Assembly (NCBI GenBank): GCA_012845835.1
Contig: JABAKD010000002.1
Span: 17,387,129-17,451,128, forward strand
DNA from: Undaria pinnatifida
Taxonomy: Eukaryota; Sar; Phaeophyceae; Laminariales; Alariaceae
DNA length: 64,000 nucleotides
Direction of reading: 5' to 3'
In this document: positions 13,701-25,907 of the stretch, piece by piece
Layout: each line of letters begins with the position of its first letter
Position numbering within the stretch: position 1 is the first letter of the stretch
Position numbers and translations under genes: made by a program
Notes under the pieces: generated by a model
What the model was told of the DNA's origin: nothing
The model's database searches: none
Seen by the model: the letters and a program-made list of their open reading frames with translations, nothing else

Positions 13701-16700
13701 CCGTTGTATACGGATGATTTAATAAGCTGGATTTAATGCCAAAAAAGTGTTATTCGTGCCCGAAATGCAGCACAGTCGAGTTCGCGCCAAATCAATACGT
13801 TCATGCCTGCGGGTTAGTCTTGCCGGGCGAGTTGGAAAAAAAAACAAAGCAGGCGCATCTACCCTACTCTAGTAGAGGCACTCTGAAGTATTCATTCGCA
13901 GGCAATCCTCACGTGACGTCACCGCCGGTCACTGCGATACCCCCGCCGTATTCAGCCTCGTTTCTGTTGAACTGCGCGGCACCCTTGAAGCTGCAGGTTG
14001 ACACAAGCACAAAAAGGTCGGGGGCGGGCAAGGGAAGGAAACGAGGGCGGGTCACCGTCTGAGCGGTGGCGATACTCTAACGTAGAGGAGGTACTCTTTC
14101 GCCCGGCGATACGATTTTACTCAGGAACCCAGGGTCCGGCTTGAAAAGTATCGCACCTTGCCTGAAGTGCGGATTTACGCCGCCACGAAACAAAACAGAG
14201 TCAACAGAGTCAACAGAGTCAACAGAGTCAACAGAGTCAACAGAGTAAACAGAGTAAACAGAGTAAACAGAGTAAACAGAGTAAACAGAGTAAACAGAGT
14301 AAACAGAGTAAACAGAGTAAACAGAGTAAACAGAGTAAACAGAGTATACTCACAGAGTATACTCACAGAGTATACTCACAGAGTATACTCACAGAGTATA
14401 CTCACAGTTCACAGAGTATACTCACAGAGTAAACAGAGTAAACAGAGTAAACAGAGTAAACAGAGTAAACAGAGTAAACAGAGTAAACAGAGTAAACAGA
14501 GTAAACAGAGTAAACAGAGTAAACAGAAAGAAACGTGGACAGGGATTGGGTGTCGTCTGGCTTGTTACAGCAGTGTCTGGGCACCACAGGTCTCTTCGGC
14601 CCGACGCAGCGGAACAACAACACGAACATAAAAAATACACGTACCAATACGGAAGGGGCAAACAGCAAACAAGTCTCGAACGTTTCGTTGTTTCTAGTAG
14701 CAAAGCCAACTTGCGCGAACACGCCCCCGCCTGCCTCCAGCGGGAGAAAGGGACCAATGATGTAATGCATGCCACAGAAAGGAAGCCCTTGATACAAAGC
14801 GCCGTTGGCTGTTCATACTCTTGCCCACGCGTGCCGCAGCGCAAGAACGGCAATACAATGGACATGGTGTTGCCGCCCAAAGAGTAAACCTTAGCCTGGC
14901 TGTACGAAACAATTTTTATTCGAGGACACAAGCGATGTGCACTCACAGAAGGGCTCCGTTGATGTTTCGAACGCCCCCACCCCAGTCGCTGTAGCTGATG
15001 TTGTCGTTGAAATAGGCCTTTCCATAGAACCTATCGTCCAGAGCGTTGTCGGTCGCGTGGGGCATAGTGCATTGCGAGCGTGAGCAAAGGGGTAACGAGA
15101 GCTTGGAACCAAAACACGCCTGGGTACGGCAAGTTCGATTTACGGGTACAGCGCGCAAGACATGTTCTCTTCAGACAACCATGCGACGCAATATCGAAAG
15201 TCAGGAAGGAGGTGGGCTCACGTCATTTTTCCCCCGTTGTAGACAGCGGATCCCTCGTCGCAGCCGTGGTTGGAGAAGACCGCGTCGTCACGGAAACTGT
15301 CGTCGAACAGAGCAAAAAAAGAGGGCGACGTTTAGGCAGTGGAGTAGCGACGACGTACACATGGCAAGCGCGGCTATCAATAGACGAAACGAAACCATGT
15401 TCATCGGTGAAACGAACTGCTACCGATAAAAAAAATGGATGCACCTCACGGTCCTGACGGGCCAAGGGATGCACTCGGTCGGCAGTCTGACTATCGTGGT
15501 GCTTTGAGACGCGTGCTACAAAAGAGGCGCATCTCTTTTTTTCTGTTACTACCCCTCAATTTGGGAGCTTAAGACATGTCCCTCCCAATAAAACTGGTAT
15601 ACGTAGACCGGATGACAAACCAAATGGCCTTGTAGGCACACGACGAGAATAGGATGAAAATTAATGGGGCGTATTTTCGACGATTGTGGGTTAAGGAGTC
15701 GCGCCATTCGGAAACCATTTCCGACGAAAAGCGCTTCCTCCGTCGTCGTAGCACGCGTCTTGAACGGTGGTCTCGAACGCTGTTCTTCGATCGAAACGCT
15801 TCGGCCTACCATCGTGCACGCGTAGGGAAACTATGCTCGGCGCATACACATAGGACGCGCAGCACGCGTCTGGAGAACGGTGGTGTCGAACGCTGTTCTT
15901 CGATCGAAACGCTTCGGCCTACCATCGTGCTTGCGTAGGGACACCATGCTCGCGCATACAAATAGGACGCGCAGACGTCAAGCCATGCAGGATTCGCTTA
16001 CATAACAGTGCCCGATCTATTGGAGACTCCACAGCCCGATGCACCATCGAAACTTCCTGCGCGATCACCGGAGGCAAGTTCCAGGGTTTTGGCGTGCAGG
16101 TCAGAAAAACGTCAGACAACAAGAACTATTGTAATTTTGTAGAATCGAACCACCGGTGCGCTCAGCACAGAAACGGACAACACCCGCCTATCCTGGGTTC
16201 TAGTTAGTACTAGAAGCGTATCGCGCTTGACCACAGCGGAGCTAGAACTGTAAGCGATTGATCCCGAGACACCCTTTGCATTCGGGATTCTGCGAGCTTG
16301 AGATTTCGTTTGGCGCACCTGCGTTGTCGTCGAAGGTTGCTGTCTTCGAAAACCTGCCATCCATCGTAAGAGAAGTCGAACATGGCAGACGGCGGGTAGG
16401 GCTTCTCGTCGGACGATCTATAGCATGTGCTCGTCAACTACAAACAGAACAACGCTGTGATTCACGTTCATAAAAGTGCCGGCGTTCGCCACGCTTGCGC
16501 GCGGGCACAAAATTGAAAGTCATCCACTCCCGGTCGCCACGAAAGGGACACCATCGTGGTTTGCGGCAAAAATCATACCGCCACAACTTCATGCCTGGTG
16601 TAAAGTAGCTTGCATCCTTCTGCTCTCTTCCTGTAATCTTTCCGCTTTTCGCTGAACCAGGAACCCAAAAATCAATGCTGCCGTGTTTTATTCCCAGTTG

Positions 16701-19700
16701 TACTCGGTTGCACTCGAAAAAAGCACGCTTTAGGCTACTCAATGGCCGTAAAACGCCCAACTACGCCAACACAATTGCTAGCGTAATTGTAGGCCTACCT
16801 GCAGCATGCATGCACGAGCAGCGGCCATACCTGACGTAAGCATCGTCGCCCTCGTTGTCGAGGGCCAGCCAGCGATTGTTCTTGAAGACGCTGTCGCCAC
16901 GGAACCTATTGGACAATGGAAAGAAACACACAAACACAAACATTTTTCACATGTGTGAGGGCCCCCCACTCTTGACTCAACATGTAGTTTAACTGCTGCA
17001 ATTATCAGCAGCTCTCCTGTAGAATCTACCGTGTGTCGAGAAAAGAACACTACAGTAGTTGTGTATAGCTAACATAGTCAGGGATGGCGAACAGATGGAA
17101 ACAACAGCGAATAAAAAAAAATAGGAGTCTATAGTAGTATTATCAAATAAATATTAACACAATGCACACAAACGAACGCAATGACGGGGGGATCATGGCC
17201 AAAGCGGTCCGCGACCAGCGCTGGGCGACGGGCCGTTGGTCTGCGAGGGCGAGCGCCGTTAATTAACCGCCGAACAGACGGGAAGGAAAAAAAAAACCAA
17301 TTATGATAGTAGGATTAACTTGATGCCCACGGTGGAGACATTCCGGAGGTCTCGAAAACAATTTTCACGGCGACGTGGAAACGCAATAATCATAGGACAT
17401 GAGGGTGTCCGAGCATTGAGAGCGGGGCACTACGACATCCACCGTGTACCAAACACCGAGGATGAAAAAGACGGGTTGTTTGGGGGCTAACATAAAGCAG
17501 GAACGGTGAATAAAACAAGAATCAGGTAAAACAATTTTACCGTGCGTATTCCTCGTAAGCCTACACTGCTGTACTATGCACAAAAAACAAGACAGGGCTC
17601 GGCGCGACCAAATGTACACCATGTACAAAAAAAGTCGCGCCAGTGTAAATAAAGGACAAAATGGCCAAGAAGTAGTGGGTACGTGGTGAGCGATACAAAT
17701 ACAATGTGGGAAGATCGCGTCAAAGCTTGTCGGCGGCCAATCTGGGAAAACGTGCCTTCAAACGTTTGAAATGGCGAGTGCTGGGTTCGCTGGCTGTTAG
17801 TCCGTCAAAGCGTCCACAAAGTCTTCTCCGGAAAAAAAAACTCTTCAACGAAAAAACTCAAGGCTTCTGCGGCTGACGCCACGTCACGTCATGCAGTGGA
17901 AGCGATTATAAGGGTAGTGCCAATTGAATAGCGCGCCGGGATGATGTCTGCGTATTCGTACGGCGTAGGAGGTCGAGAGGTTGGATCGAGAGCTGTCCAG
18001 GACCAACGAGACAGCGCGCGTCCAGGGTTTGAAAAGCCCCCAGCATGGTACTACTTGAAAGTTATGCTGTGATGCTCCAAGTAGTTGCATCACGTACATG
18101 GACATATTATGGGAAGTTCCGGCTGTACTTCTTCAGGATGTAACGTTTCAAAACGATGCTCAGGTATGTGACGACAAAAATTGGCGAGCGCTGGGCGACT
18201 CGCTGCTGAGCCCGTGAAGCCCTGCAGGGGGAAAACGCCACCAAAGTATGGAAACGCAACCAAAGTATGGAAACGCAACCAAAGTATGGACACACATCGA
18301 CGTGAAAATCCGATCATCTTACTTTAGAGTGCCGAGGTTGCTCCGGAAAACGTTGCCGTTGTTGTTGAAGAGCGTGTCGCCCTTGAAGCTGTCGCCACGA
18401 AAAACATAACGGTCATATCCATCCAACGACGAAAAGCATAACGGTCATATCCATCCGTTAGTGGGTCGAAAGAGTGGCTTGATATAGAGAGCGTTACGGG
18501 TGTGGGTGTGTGGGTGAGCTGCCGCGCCTCGCCTGACATCCATTAACGAACTCGATTTTTTTTCCACTTGGGTTGGTTGCTATTGCATACCGACGAATCT
18601 CCCAGCCGCAACGCACACCACACACCACCTTTGAAATACCCAAGCAGACGGACGATTTGGCACGTGCTGGGCGGCGATGATAGTAGCGTGAAAAAAAAAC
18701 TGAAAAAAAATCCAGGACTGCAGTCACATTATATCAGGATAAAAAGCCATCGCTGATGGGTGCAGCACGCGCGTGATCGCAACTCAACGCGTTTACAACT
18801 GGAAACCCTTTTTTTTTTTACAATTTTTTACACGAAATTAGTATAGGGAGGGACTTAGGGCCCCTGAAGGGCTTCCGAAGATACACGTTTTCGCACATGG
18901 GGCAGACGACCGATCCCCACGTGATGATCTATAGTTCTTTCCGGGAGGATATATGTACGGTCTGGCTCATGATACCGGTGGGAGCCGTGCGATCTACGTG
19001 CTCTAGCAAAAACGCTTCAGGGGATACAGCATGCCTAGAAACGATTTAGGCAGGGGAACTTTCCAGTAAGGTTCACTCTTTCCAGGAAACTATTTCTCAC
19101 TGCTAGTGTGAGGAGGAAATATCGTGGTACGCAGTTCGGAGATCGTGGTCCACAGATCGGAACAACTTGAAAATAAACAAAAAACATCGAAAGCGGCGGC
19201 GCAGCCACTTTTCTCGCCCGTTCCTGGCCTGGGTTTTGGGTCCGGGTTGGGGTTTTTAGGGGTTGGGTTGGGTCTATGCACGCCCGTGCCTTGATCCCAC
19301 CCCCATCACCGGGGAAGATTCCTGGTAACACGAACATGCGCGGCAAAACAAACCCGACCCTGCCGTGGGAAGATCTATCCCAACTACCTACTACTGTAGC
19401 TTCTATTAGTGGGGGTCCTCATCGATATGCACTCTAAATTTACAGATCCTGCGCAACATCTCATGACGGCAGAATCCGATACAGGATCCATTGCAGATTA
19501 TCCATATGATCTATGTGATCTATGTAATCTATCTCATATTTGTTATCTATATGATCTTTGTGATCTATATGATCTGTATGATCTATGTGATCTGTCCGAG
19601 GTGTGCATCTTTTTTGAGACACAACAAACAGCGGCTGAACAACCTTCAGCCGACTAAATTAACAAAAAAAAATGGCCACCGCTTGACCGCGTCTTTCTTG

Positions 19701-22700
19701 AAACGAAAACGGAAGCATATCCCGACCAACCCAGCAGTGAGTTACAATCATACATACGGCGCGGCCACGACGATTTGGCAGCGCGGGGGGGGGGGGGGGG
19801 TCGGACTCACTCGATTGTGCCGGAGTTGTAGAACATGGAACGGATGTTCGTCACCTTGCTTCCGCGGAATTTCCCCATGAACGTCACGCTAGCGCCAGCA
19901 TAGACTTCGAGCATGAATCCTGTCCCACCCTCTTCATCCTGCACCGGAAAGTCAAAATTCAAAGGCATACTCAAAAATGACACACGTGCATGCATGCCGC
20001 GCGGGGTCGATAGGCATTGTAAGTATCTGTCGTAAGCATATAGGCGGGTGATAATTCAAACATCAAGATCCAAAGCGCTAGCTTCTTTTATTCGCGATGC
20101 AAAGTACAGGAAGGTCGCGTTCGAGCTGGCTCAAGCCGAATCTACGATCGAGGTTCCACGACCGCCGGTCGATAGTAGTTGAGGATAATATTATCCACAT
20201 CCTCCAATCGACCGACGCGCACAGGCAAAGGACGGATAACCATCCTGATACGCAAGATCTTAGCGACAGCTGTACGATTTTTTAGTAAAAAATACTAATA
20301 AGGTCGCGTTTTAGATGGTTGCAAGTGCATCTATTTGTGGGGGTGATCCCTGCTCCAAATTATCATTGCCAAAGAATTACAACTTCAACCGCCGACGTAC
20401 ATCGAACTAAATCCGAAAGATTTTTAGCCGATCGTCCACTGTAAAAAGACCCACCACCAGATCCCGGCACGGCAGTATACTCGTACGTATAGTACGCATA
20501 CCTGCATGTTTTAACGCCTTCATAATTAGGGTGTATAGCACGTCTATCAGCTATGTATGAGTGCTCGACGTTGAAGCTCATGCTGTACGTTTTGAATGGC
20601 ATATACTAATATTAATAATATGTAACAATAATGACTAAAATAAAATATTTTAAAAAAGTACATATATACGTATAGTCATCCCACTTTCGGAACCTTCCAG
20701 GAATTCTCGGTTGTCTTACCCCGCTGTTGGGACCGAACCGGGTCACGGGCATGTCGAATATCAGCTCGGCCCCTTCTTCGACTGTAAACCGGAGATTGAC
20801 GAACCTGAAGAAAACGCCGTGGTGTCGCGGTCATGGCACGTGGGGGGAAGAGCGAAACGCAACAAAGTACACATGCTTCATGACGTCGTCCACGAGCCGA
20901 CGCATTTCTTGCGCAATATATGACGTGCAAAGACCGACTACCGCCCCCTCCCGGCTAGTGAGGGAGCAATGCAGCCGGTGACAGATGCCATCTCAGACAG
21001 GAATAAGTCAGCCAAGCAATGGACACCCCATTTTGGAATTGATTCCTCTGTCCATTGCATTGTGTGTACGAAGGACGCGGATGGATAGGCTGCGACTCAC
21101 AGCAATCCCAACATGCTATTAAAATACGCTGCTTGTATGGATGCATATCGTCGGAAGGTGCTGACGAGAGTGCGAGCAACATACTGCTCGAGCAACGATT
21201 AAGAGCAATGTTCAATCACATCGTGTTTGCAGTTGTTTTACCTATCTGAAAACCCCATATGCCTCCATCCAAACCATAATGAACACCAAGCAAGGGAAAA
21301 GCAAGCCAGTCGTTTTCATTGGCGCTGCACAGGTAAAAGTACATGTTACACGAATAACAAACATGTATATGTAGAAAACGAACGAGACGCCGTATCACCA
21401 TTAACAGAGCTAGCTGGGAGTCGTCACGACTTAAGTACTGAAATCACCAACTAGTCATTAGTCGGACTATCCCTCCGGGAACCGACTAACTAGTAAACGA
21501 CCAACTTAGTGGTTTCCCAGAGGTATTGAGTATCCGCATTACTGGGGTTACATTTTCGGCCAAGGCAGCGGTATTAGTATGGGGATGTTATGGTGGTGTT
21601 GTGGTGATGTTATGGTGATATTATGATGCTATGATGATGTTATGATGATGCTATGATGATGTTATGATGATGTTATGATGATGCTATGGTGGTGTTATGA
21701 TGATGTTATGATGATGCTACGCTGATGTTTTTTTTTTTTTTTTTTTTTCCGCACACTTGTACTTTCCAGCTTCTGGACAAGCCGTGGTCACAGGTGCCGT
21801 CCTTTCTCCCCCCCGGTTCTTGCCTTCAATTTTTATCGCGCATATGATTCAGCACTCCCACTGCTCGGCGATTTTGTTATCGAGTGTTGTTGCTAATTCA
21901 CGCTCTCGCGCTTTCCGCAAGTCAATTTGTGCACAAGAAAAAGTCCCAACGAATTTATACGAGTATGCACTAGGCGGGGCTCGAACTCACGAAACTGACC
22001 TATACTAAGGCTCGAAGATAACCTGATACGCCACCGGGGCGACCGGCTTTCATGATGATGTTATGATTATGTTTTGATGATGTTATACTGATGTGCTGAT
22101 GATGCTATGATGATGTTACGATGATGTTACGATGATGTTGTGGTGATGTTATTATATGATAATGTTATAATGTTGTGATATACCCCCTTTCTCAGTACCG
22201 GGTCTGAGCTATCATATCATCATATCGTATCATATCACATCATATAATATCATATCATATCATCATATCGTATCATATCACATCATATCATATCATACTC
22301 GCACGAGTGACTCTGTACCTCACTGACGAAAATACTTGAGGCGATTTTTTTGGCGCAGCGTAGCTTTTCATTCCATCGCGGAGTTAATATCGCTTGCCAA
22401 AGGGATAATAGCACGAAAGCATCAATAATGCTGGATGTGCAGGTTCAGGTTTTCTTTATTAGGCGGGGCGCTCTGGGCCGGGGCAGACTAGGGCTGCGTC
22501 GCTCACCAAGACTTGAATCGGCAAGTCGGCTGGCCACCAGTCTGCTTGCCGACTACAGTCGGTTTGTTGGCTACCGGCACCTGTCGAATACGAGTAGGTA
22601 CTACCGGAGTCGTGAATTTCTGCCGACTCACAGCTCTACCAATCACCCGAGTACCGGGGACTCACAGCTCTAAAAATCACCCCAAGCACCCCGCTGTCAA

Positions 22701-25700
22701 AGGTACCAGCTACGAACCGTCTAAGCGAGACCATAACCGATACCAGGTAAGCAACAAGGTACGCAATGAACAAGATACCCCGGAGTAGGTATCGCACCCA
22801 GCAAGCGGAACTACTCCCATCAAATCTGCGTATTACTAGTATGTTGTACCAGGTATCGTATATCGCGAGCTGTTACATGTATGAGGTATTAGTGGGGTAT
22901 TATTATTAGTCCGTTTGACCACTTGCAAAAGGTTAACCAATAGCTTACCCAAACTGAGCCTTATAATACTCTTCCCCCTTGAAACGGCGGGACAGCAGGT
23001 CGGCCGGATATACGGACGGACCTGTCAATTATCCAAGTCATTTCATTTCCTGGGCATACCGGGGAAAGTGTTTTTCAAGTTCGCCATGGAATGGGGAAAA
23101 TCTGAAAAACTTTATTGTGGTGGATGTGGGGCTCGAACCCACGACTCAAAAACCCATGGCCTGTAGACGACGCCATTTGTTTTAGTCCCGTTTTACCACT
23201 TGCTAAAGGTTAACCAATACGAAGCTTACCCAAACTAAGCCTTATAACACTCTCCCGCCCTGAAACGGCGGGATAGCAGGTCGGCCGGACATACCGGCGG
23301 ACCTGTCAATATCCAAGCCGTTTCACTCCCTGGGGATACCAGGGAGAGTATTATTCAAGTTCGACATGGGGAAAATCTGAAAAAGTTTATTATTGTGGAT
23401 GGTGGGGATCGAACCCACGACCCATAAACCCATGGTCTGTCGACGACGCCATTTGTTTTAGTCCGTTTGACCACTTGCAAAAGGTTATAACCAATAGCTT
23501 ACCCAAACTAAGCCTAATAAACTCTGTTCTTCCCTGAAACGGCGGGATAGCAGGTCGGCCGGATATACGGGCGGACGTGTCAATATCCATGCGGTCTCAT
23601 TTCCTGGGGATACCGGGGAGAGTATTTATCAAGTTCGACATGGGGAAAGCCTGAAACAGTTTATTATTGTGGATGGTGGGATTTGAACCCACGACCCAAA
23701 AAAAACCATGGTCTGTCGACGACGCCATTTGTTAAGGTATTATTAGTGGAGTATTAGTCCGTTTGACCACTTAAAGTCTTGCAAAAGGTTAACCAATAGC
23801 TTACCCATACTAAGCCCCTTAATAAATGTGGCGTCGTCGACAGACCGTGGATTTTTTGGGTCATGGGTTCAAATCCCACATCCACCATAATAAAGTTTTT
23901 CAGACTTTCCCCAGGTCGAACTTGAAAAATACTCTCCCCGGTATATCCAGGAAATGAAACGGCATGGATAATTGACAGGTCCGCCCGCATATATATCCGG
24001 CCGATCTGCTATCCCGCCGTTTCAGGGGGAGAGTGTTATAAGGCTTAGTTTGGGTAGGTTAACCTATTGCAAGTGGTCAAACGGATTAATAGCCCACACT
24101 AATACCAGTTCACACGCTTAGCACTAACTATACAATTGTCAACACCACGTGCACTGCGATACAACAACAACAGCAACAACAACAACAACCGCTATATGCT
24201 ACTTGTATTATGCTAGCTATGGGTATAGTACGTAGTAGTACGAAGGCAGAGTTTTTTTTTTTTCGAGTAGACATGTCGGCGCCGGTCGTGCTCGCCGGCA
24301 CAATTCGACGCGAGTCAATAAGGGAAGAACATGCGGAACTAATCCTTTTCGCGAGCGATAAAGATGAAGGCACGTACGGTCGTAGTGGGGGGGGAGGAGA
24401 GAGGACCCGCTATGTGACCCCGGATCTGAGCTGCTACTACGGCTACTACTGCTACTGGGAGGGAGCGCGTGAGTATTGAGAGGATAATAAATGGAACGAA
24501 GGGAGAAAAAAAAAACTACTTCGTACAACAACACACTACACACCCTCACCCACACGCGAAAGAGGAGAACGTTATTCAATATCCAAGCCGGCAGGATTAC
24601 CACCCCGGTCCCCAATCCCAATCCCCATGCACTCTCCGCAGTTGCACTCACGCGTCGTAGCATTTACACGTCGTATATACGCACATAATGTGAGAACAAC
24701 ATCCAGGTACTAAACTATACCAGGTACACAATAGACCTGTGTTCACACAAGAAAGTGTCCAAGTAGTTATGGCTCGCTTTTGGGCGGACGCGAAGAAAAT
24801 GGACTAAGAAATCGTGCTCAGCGGCGAGCGCTACACTAACTCCTATATAACAGCCTATCTGAGCTCAAAGGTTGTTCAAGGGTGGTGACACACTAATAAT
24901 TAAAATCTGAGGCTCACTCGAAATAGGTCTGTTGGCGGGTCTACAGTATACTGTTTCTGGCATACTAGTAGTCATCAACAGCAAGTTCAAACAATACGAT
25001 ATGAATCTGCTCTCTACGGGTACATTGCATCATCACCAAACCGGAACCGGTTGCATGCAAAGTCGAAGAACAAAAACACCCAAAATGAGCTCAAATATAA
25101 AGACCGTTTTATCAATTATATATGAACAAACATGATCTATATTTATGACCATAGAGCAGTGGCATGGTTGTGGACATATGTGTCCGCCCGCAATCTCGGT
25201 GCGACGCACGAGTGCGTCTTTGTCCTGCGGCCTCTAATATGTCCTTACCGCACGAAGTCCTGGGTGGACTTGATGGTGAGGGTCTTGCCGCTTTCGATGA
25301 GGACCTCCTCCAGGTCCCCACCTTCATCGTTCGCGGGGCAGTCCACCCTGATCACGGTGCCCAAGTCGATCTCGCTCACAGAACTCACGTCTCCAAAGTA
25401 TTTGTCGATGTCGTCACATTCTGACCTGAAGACAGAAAATTGTAGATAAACCAGGTATCAGATATACCAGGTATGGCTGAATACTCGGTTACTTCACTAC
25501 CCGATGCAGGCAAGCAGGTGGCTGGGGTTCTGAGAAAAGGTGAACGCAGAATATACTTACATCTGTGAGCGGGTAGCGGGGTATATCAGCGAGACTAACA
25601 AAATAGAAGGAGAGAGAGGCACCTCGTCGTTTAGTCTAGTCTAATTATATGTATGCCGTGCACTTACCCCTGTATCATTGATAGAGGCAGAGGCAGGAGC

Positions 25701-25907
25701 GTAAAGATGCTCGTTGTGTTCTCAAACAACTACCAGGTACAAAGCAAGAGGAAGCTCGAAGTCCACAGCTATAAAATAGCGTAGCCCCGTACCCTGCTGT
25801 AGTATACAATGTCGCTGTTAGTTGTTGTACCTGACCGTAGAAAAAGTAGCCAGGGCCATGAGAGCGCACAAAGCCCAGGACTTCGTTGGCTTCATCCTCG
25901 AACACAT
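10789..25907 (-). CDS. Paralogue A: secreted Pmp-like right-handed beta-helix protein, 399 residues, 14 exons
   Basis: Exons, 5' to 3': 25895-25831, 25425-25249, 20804-20720, 19938-19811, 18388-18323, 16905-16831, 16353-16319, 16056-16002, 15296-15222, 15030-14947, 13990-13913, 12963-12877, 12066-11970, 10881-10789. They total 1200 bases and end in TAG. The first exon is a signal peptide (MKPTKSWALCALMALA). Residues 22-80 are an N-terminal cap. From about residue 150 to 336 each exon starts with F(K/R/Y) and encodes one coil with F..N and GG motifs (for example FNRNEAEYGGGIAV), the pattern of chlamydial polymorphic membrane protein repeats. Residues 370-399 form a cap ending DDVCVEDTV. Six Cys are shared with B and C. 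No catalytic motif is seen. An in-frame ATG four codons upstream (25907) is an alternative start; I prefer 25895 by alignment with B and C. Likely exported to the cell surface or wall (inference). Introns 2 (4.4 kb) and 13 hold large repeat blocks. Confidence 0.9.
11047..11130 (+). repeat. CTGGAAACCC(T)n dispersed repeat, copy 1
   Basis: It matches 18796-18880 through CTGGAAACCC followed by a T run, then TAGTATAG, GGGA and a GGGGCTCC or GGGCCCCT segment. Both copies sit in introns of paralogue A (13 and 4). Confidence 0.65.
11473..11812. repeat. Self-complementary CCCATGGGT array in intron 13 of A
   Basis: About 340 bases made of diverged copies of ACCCATGGGT and half-sites such as CCCATGG, GTGGGTTGC and CCGTGGGT. 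Because the core is a palindrome, both strands carry the same motif and many overlapping hairpins are possible. The matching intron of C (about 525 bases, against about 1090 in A) lacks it, so it arose after the A/C duplication. Confidence 0.85.
12645..12830. repeat. Dispersed repeat family 6, copy 1 (intron 12 of A)
   Basis: It aligns by eye with 39930-40105. Shared blocks are TCGCGCAA.CCGA, GCG.TCCTAAAACAAA, TAACCG.TAGTTCCT, TCAA.C..GGCCAGAA and CC..CGGTGGGA.GACT. Non-coding; element class unknown. Confidence 0.65.
13488..13672 (+). repeat. CCTCCGGCGGAT repeat family, copy 1 (intron 11 of A)
   Basis: The copy runs from a T-rich start with CATCCTCCGGCGGA, through GCTCACCACAC and CAACTCAGTTGCTTTCGCAG, to CTGTCCCTATCAGTGG. 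A nearly full inverted copy lies at 27703-27892 and a partial one at 55905-55972. The CCTCCGGCGG core is palindromic. No coding capacity. Confidence 0.75.
14196..14526. repeat. CAGAGTMAA minisatellite with a central CAGAGTATACTCA block (intron 10 of A)
   Basis: It has four zones: 9-base CAGAGTCAA units, about ten CAGAGTAAA units, five 13-base CAGAGTATACTCA units (containing the palindrome GAGTATACTC), and again about a dozen CAGAGTAAA units. It is open in some frames only because the unit has no stop there. It lies inside an intron. Confidence 0.92.
15500..15745 (+). repeat. Dispersed repeat shared with 63430-63710
   Basis: Matching blocks include CGCGTGCT, AGAGGCGCA followed by a T run, CATGTCC, GTTAAG, GCCATTC.GAAACCATTTC and GTAGCACGCGTCTT. 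It lies in intron 8 of A, while the second copy is near the right end of the window. Non-coding. Confidence 0.6.
15750..15973. repeat. 111-base tandem duplication in intron 8 of A
   Basis: Two units start AGCACGCGTCT at 15750 and 15861 and share the GATCGAAACGCTTCGGCC segment. Differences are few, so the event is recent. Non-coding. Confidence 0.85.
18236..18290. repeat. 19-base minisatellite CAACCAAAGTATGGAAACG
   Basis: About three near-identical units, close to exon 5 of A (18388-18323) in intron 5. Beside it, 18408-18458 carries a short duplication of ACGGTCATATCCATCC. Confidence 0.85.
18796..18880 (+). repeat. CTGGAAACCC(T)n dispersed repeat, copy 2
   Basis: Second copy of the element at 11047-11130, in intron 4 of A, in the same orientation. 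Confidence 0.6.
19492..19597. repeat. TATGATCTATGTGATCT minisatellite (intron 4 of A)
   Basis: Diverged 9-base units of the form TATGATCTA/TGTGATCTG. It is open in frame as repeated YDLCDL but lies within an intron. Confidence 0.8.
21576..22170. repeat. ATGATGTT minisatellite split by a SINE insertion
   Basis: GATGTTATGATGATGCTAT-type units run from 21576 to 21727 and resume from about 22052 to 22170. The SINE at 21728-22047 lies between the two halves. The array is in intron 2 of A. Confidence 0.88.
21728..22047 (-). mobile_element. tRNA-headed SINE, copy S1, with poly(A) tail
   Basis: Read on the minus strand it starts GCCGGTCGCCCCGG, has a polymerase III A-box-like TGGCGTATCAGG and a B-box-like AGTTCGAGCCC about 50 bases later, then a roughly 240-base body, and ends in an A tail (21 T on the plus strand at 21728-21748). 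The body is shared with 56543-56864 and, with a longer 3' end, with 30560-30951, 39567-39812 and 50396-50590. It is inserted in a microsatellite, so a target-site duplication cannot be told from the repeat. Confidence 0.85.
22199..22302. repeat. TATCA pentanucleotide microsatellite
   Basis: Short-period TATCATATCATCATATCG array in intron 2 of A, with a duplicated higher-order block. Confidence 0.9.
22909..24095. repeat. Tandem array of a 275-base tRNA-related unit: three direct copies plus a facing inverted copy
   Basis: Direct units at 22909-23183, 23184-23459 and 23460-23734, a truncated start at 23757-23826, and an inverted unit at 23827-24095. Each unit, read on the minus strand (plus strand for the inverted one), starts TGGCGTCGTCGACAG and carries a T-arm/B-box-like GTGGGTTCGAGCCCCAC (or GTGGGTTCAAATCCCAC) followed by CATCCAC, as in a tRNA 3' half. 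No convincing anticodon stem forms, so these are tRNA-derived repeats rather than working tRNA genes. In intron 2 of A. Confidence 0.85.
24770..24965 (+). repeat. Dispersed repeat family 10, copy 1
   Basis: Shared blocks: GGCTCGCTTTTGGGCGGACG, GGACTAAGAAATCGTGCTCA, GGCGAGCGCTACACTAA, ATCTGAGGCTCACTC and TGTTGGCGGG. Other copies at 53660-53865 (+) and 56085-56300 (-). All three lie in intron 2 of A or C. Confidence 0.8.

Noticed and set aside
14158-14631. 157-codon frame with NRV/SKQ repeats
   Set aside because: Product of the CAGAGTMAA minisatellite inside intron 10 of A.
23100-23900. Functional tRNA genes
   Set aside because: The T arm and B box are convincing, but no paired anticodon stem or acceptor stem forms, and the units repeat with 200 bases of shared non-tRNA sequence.
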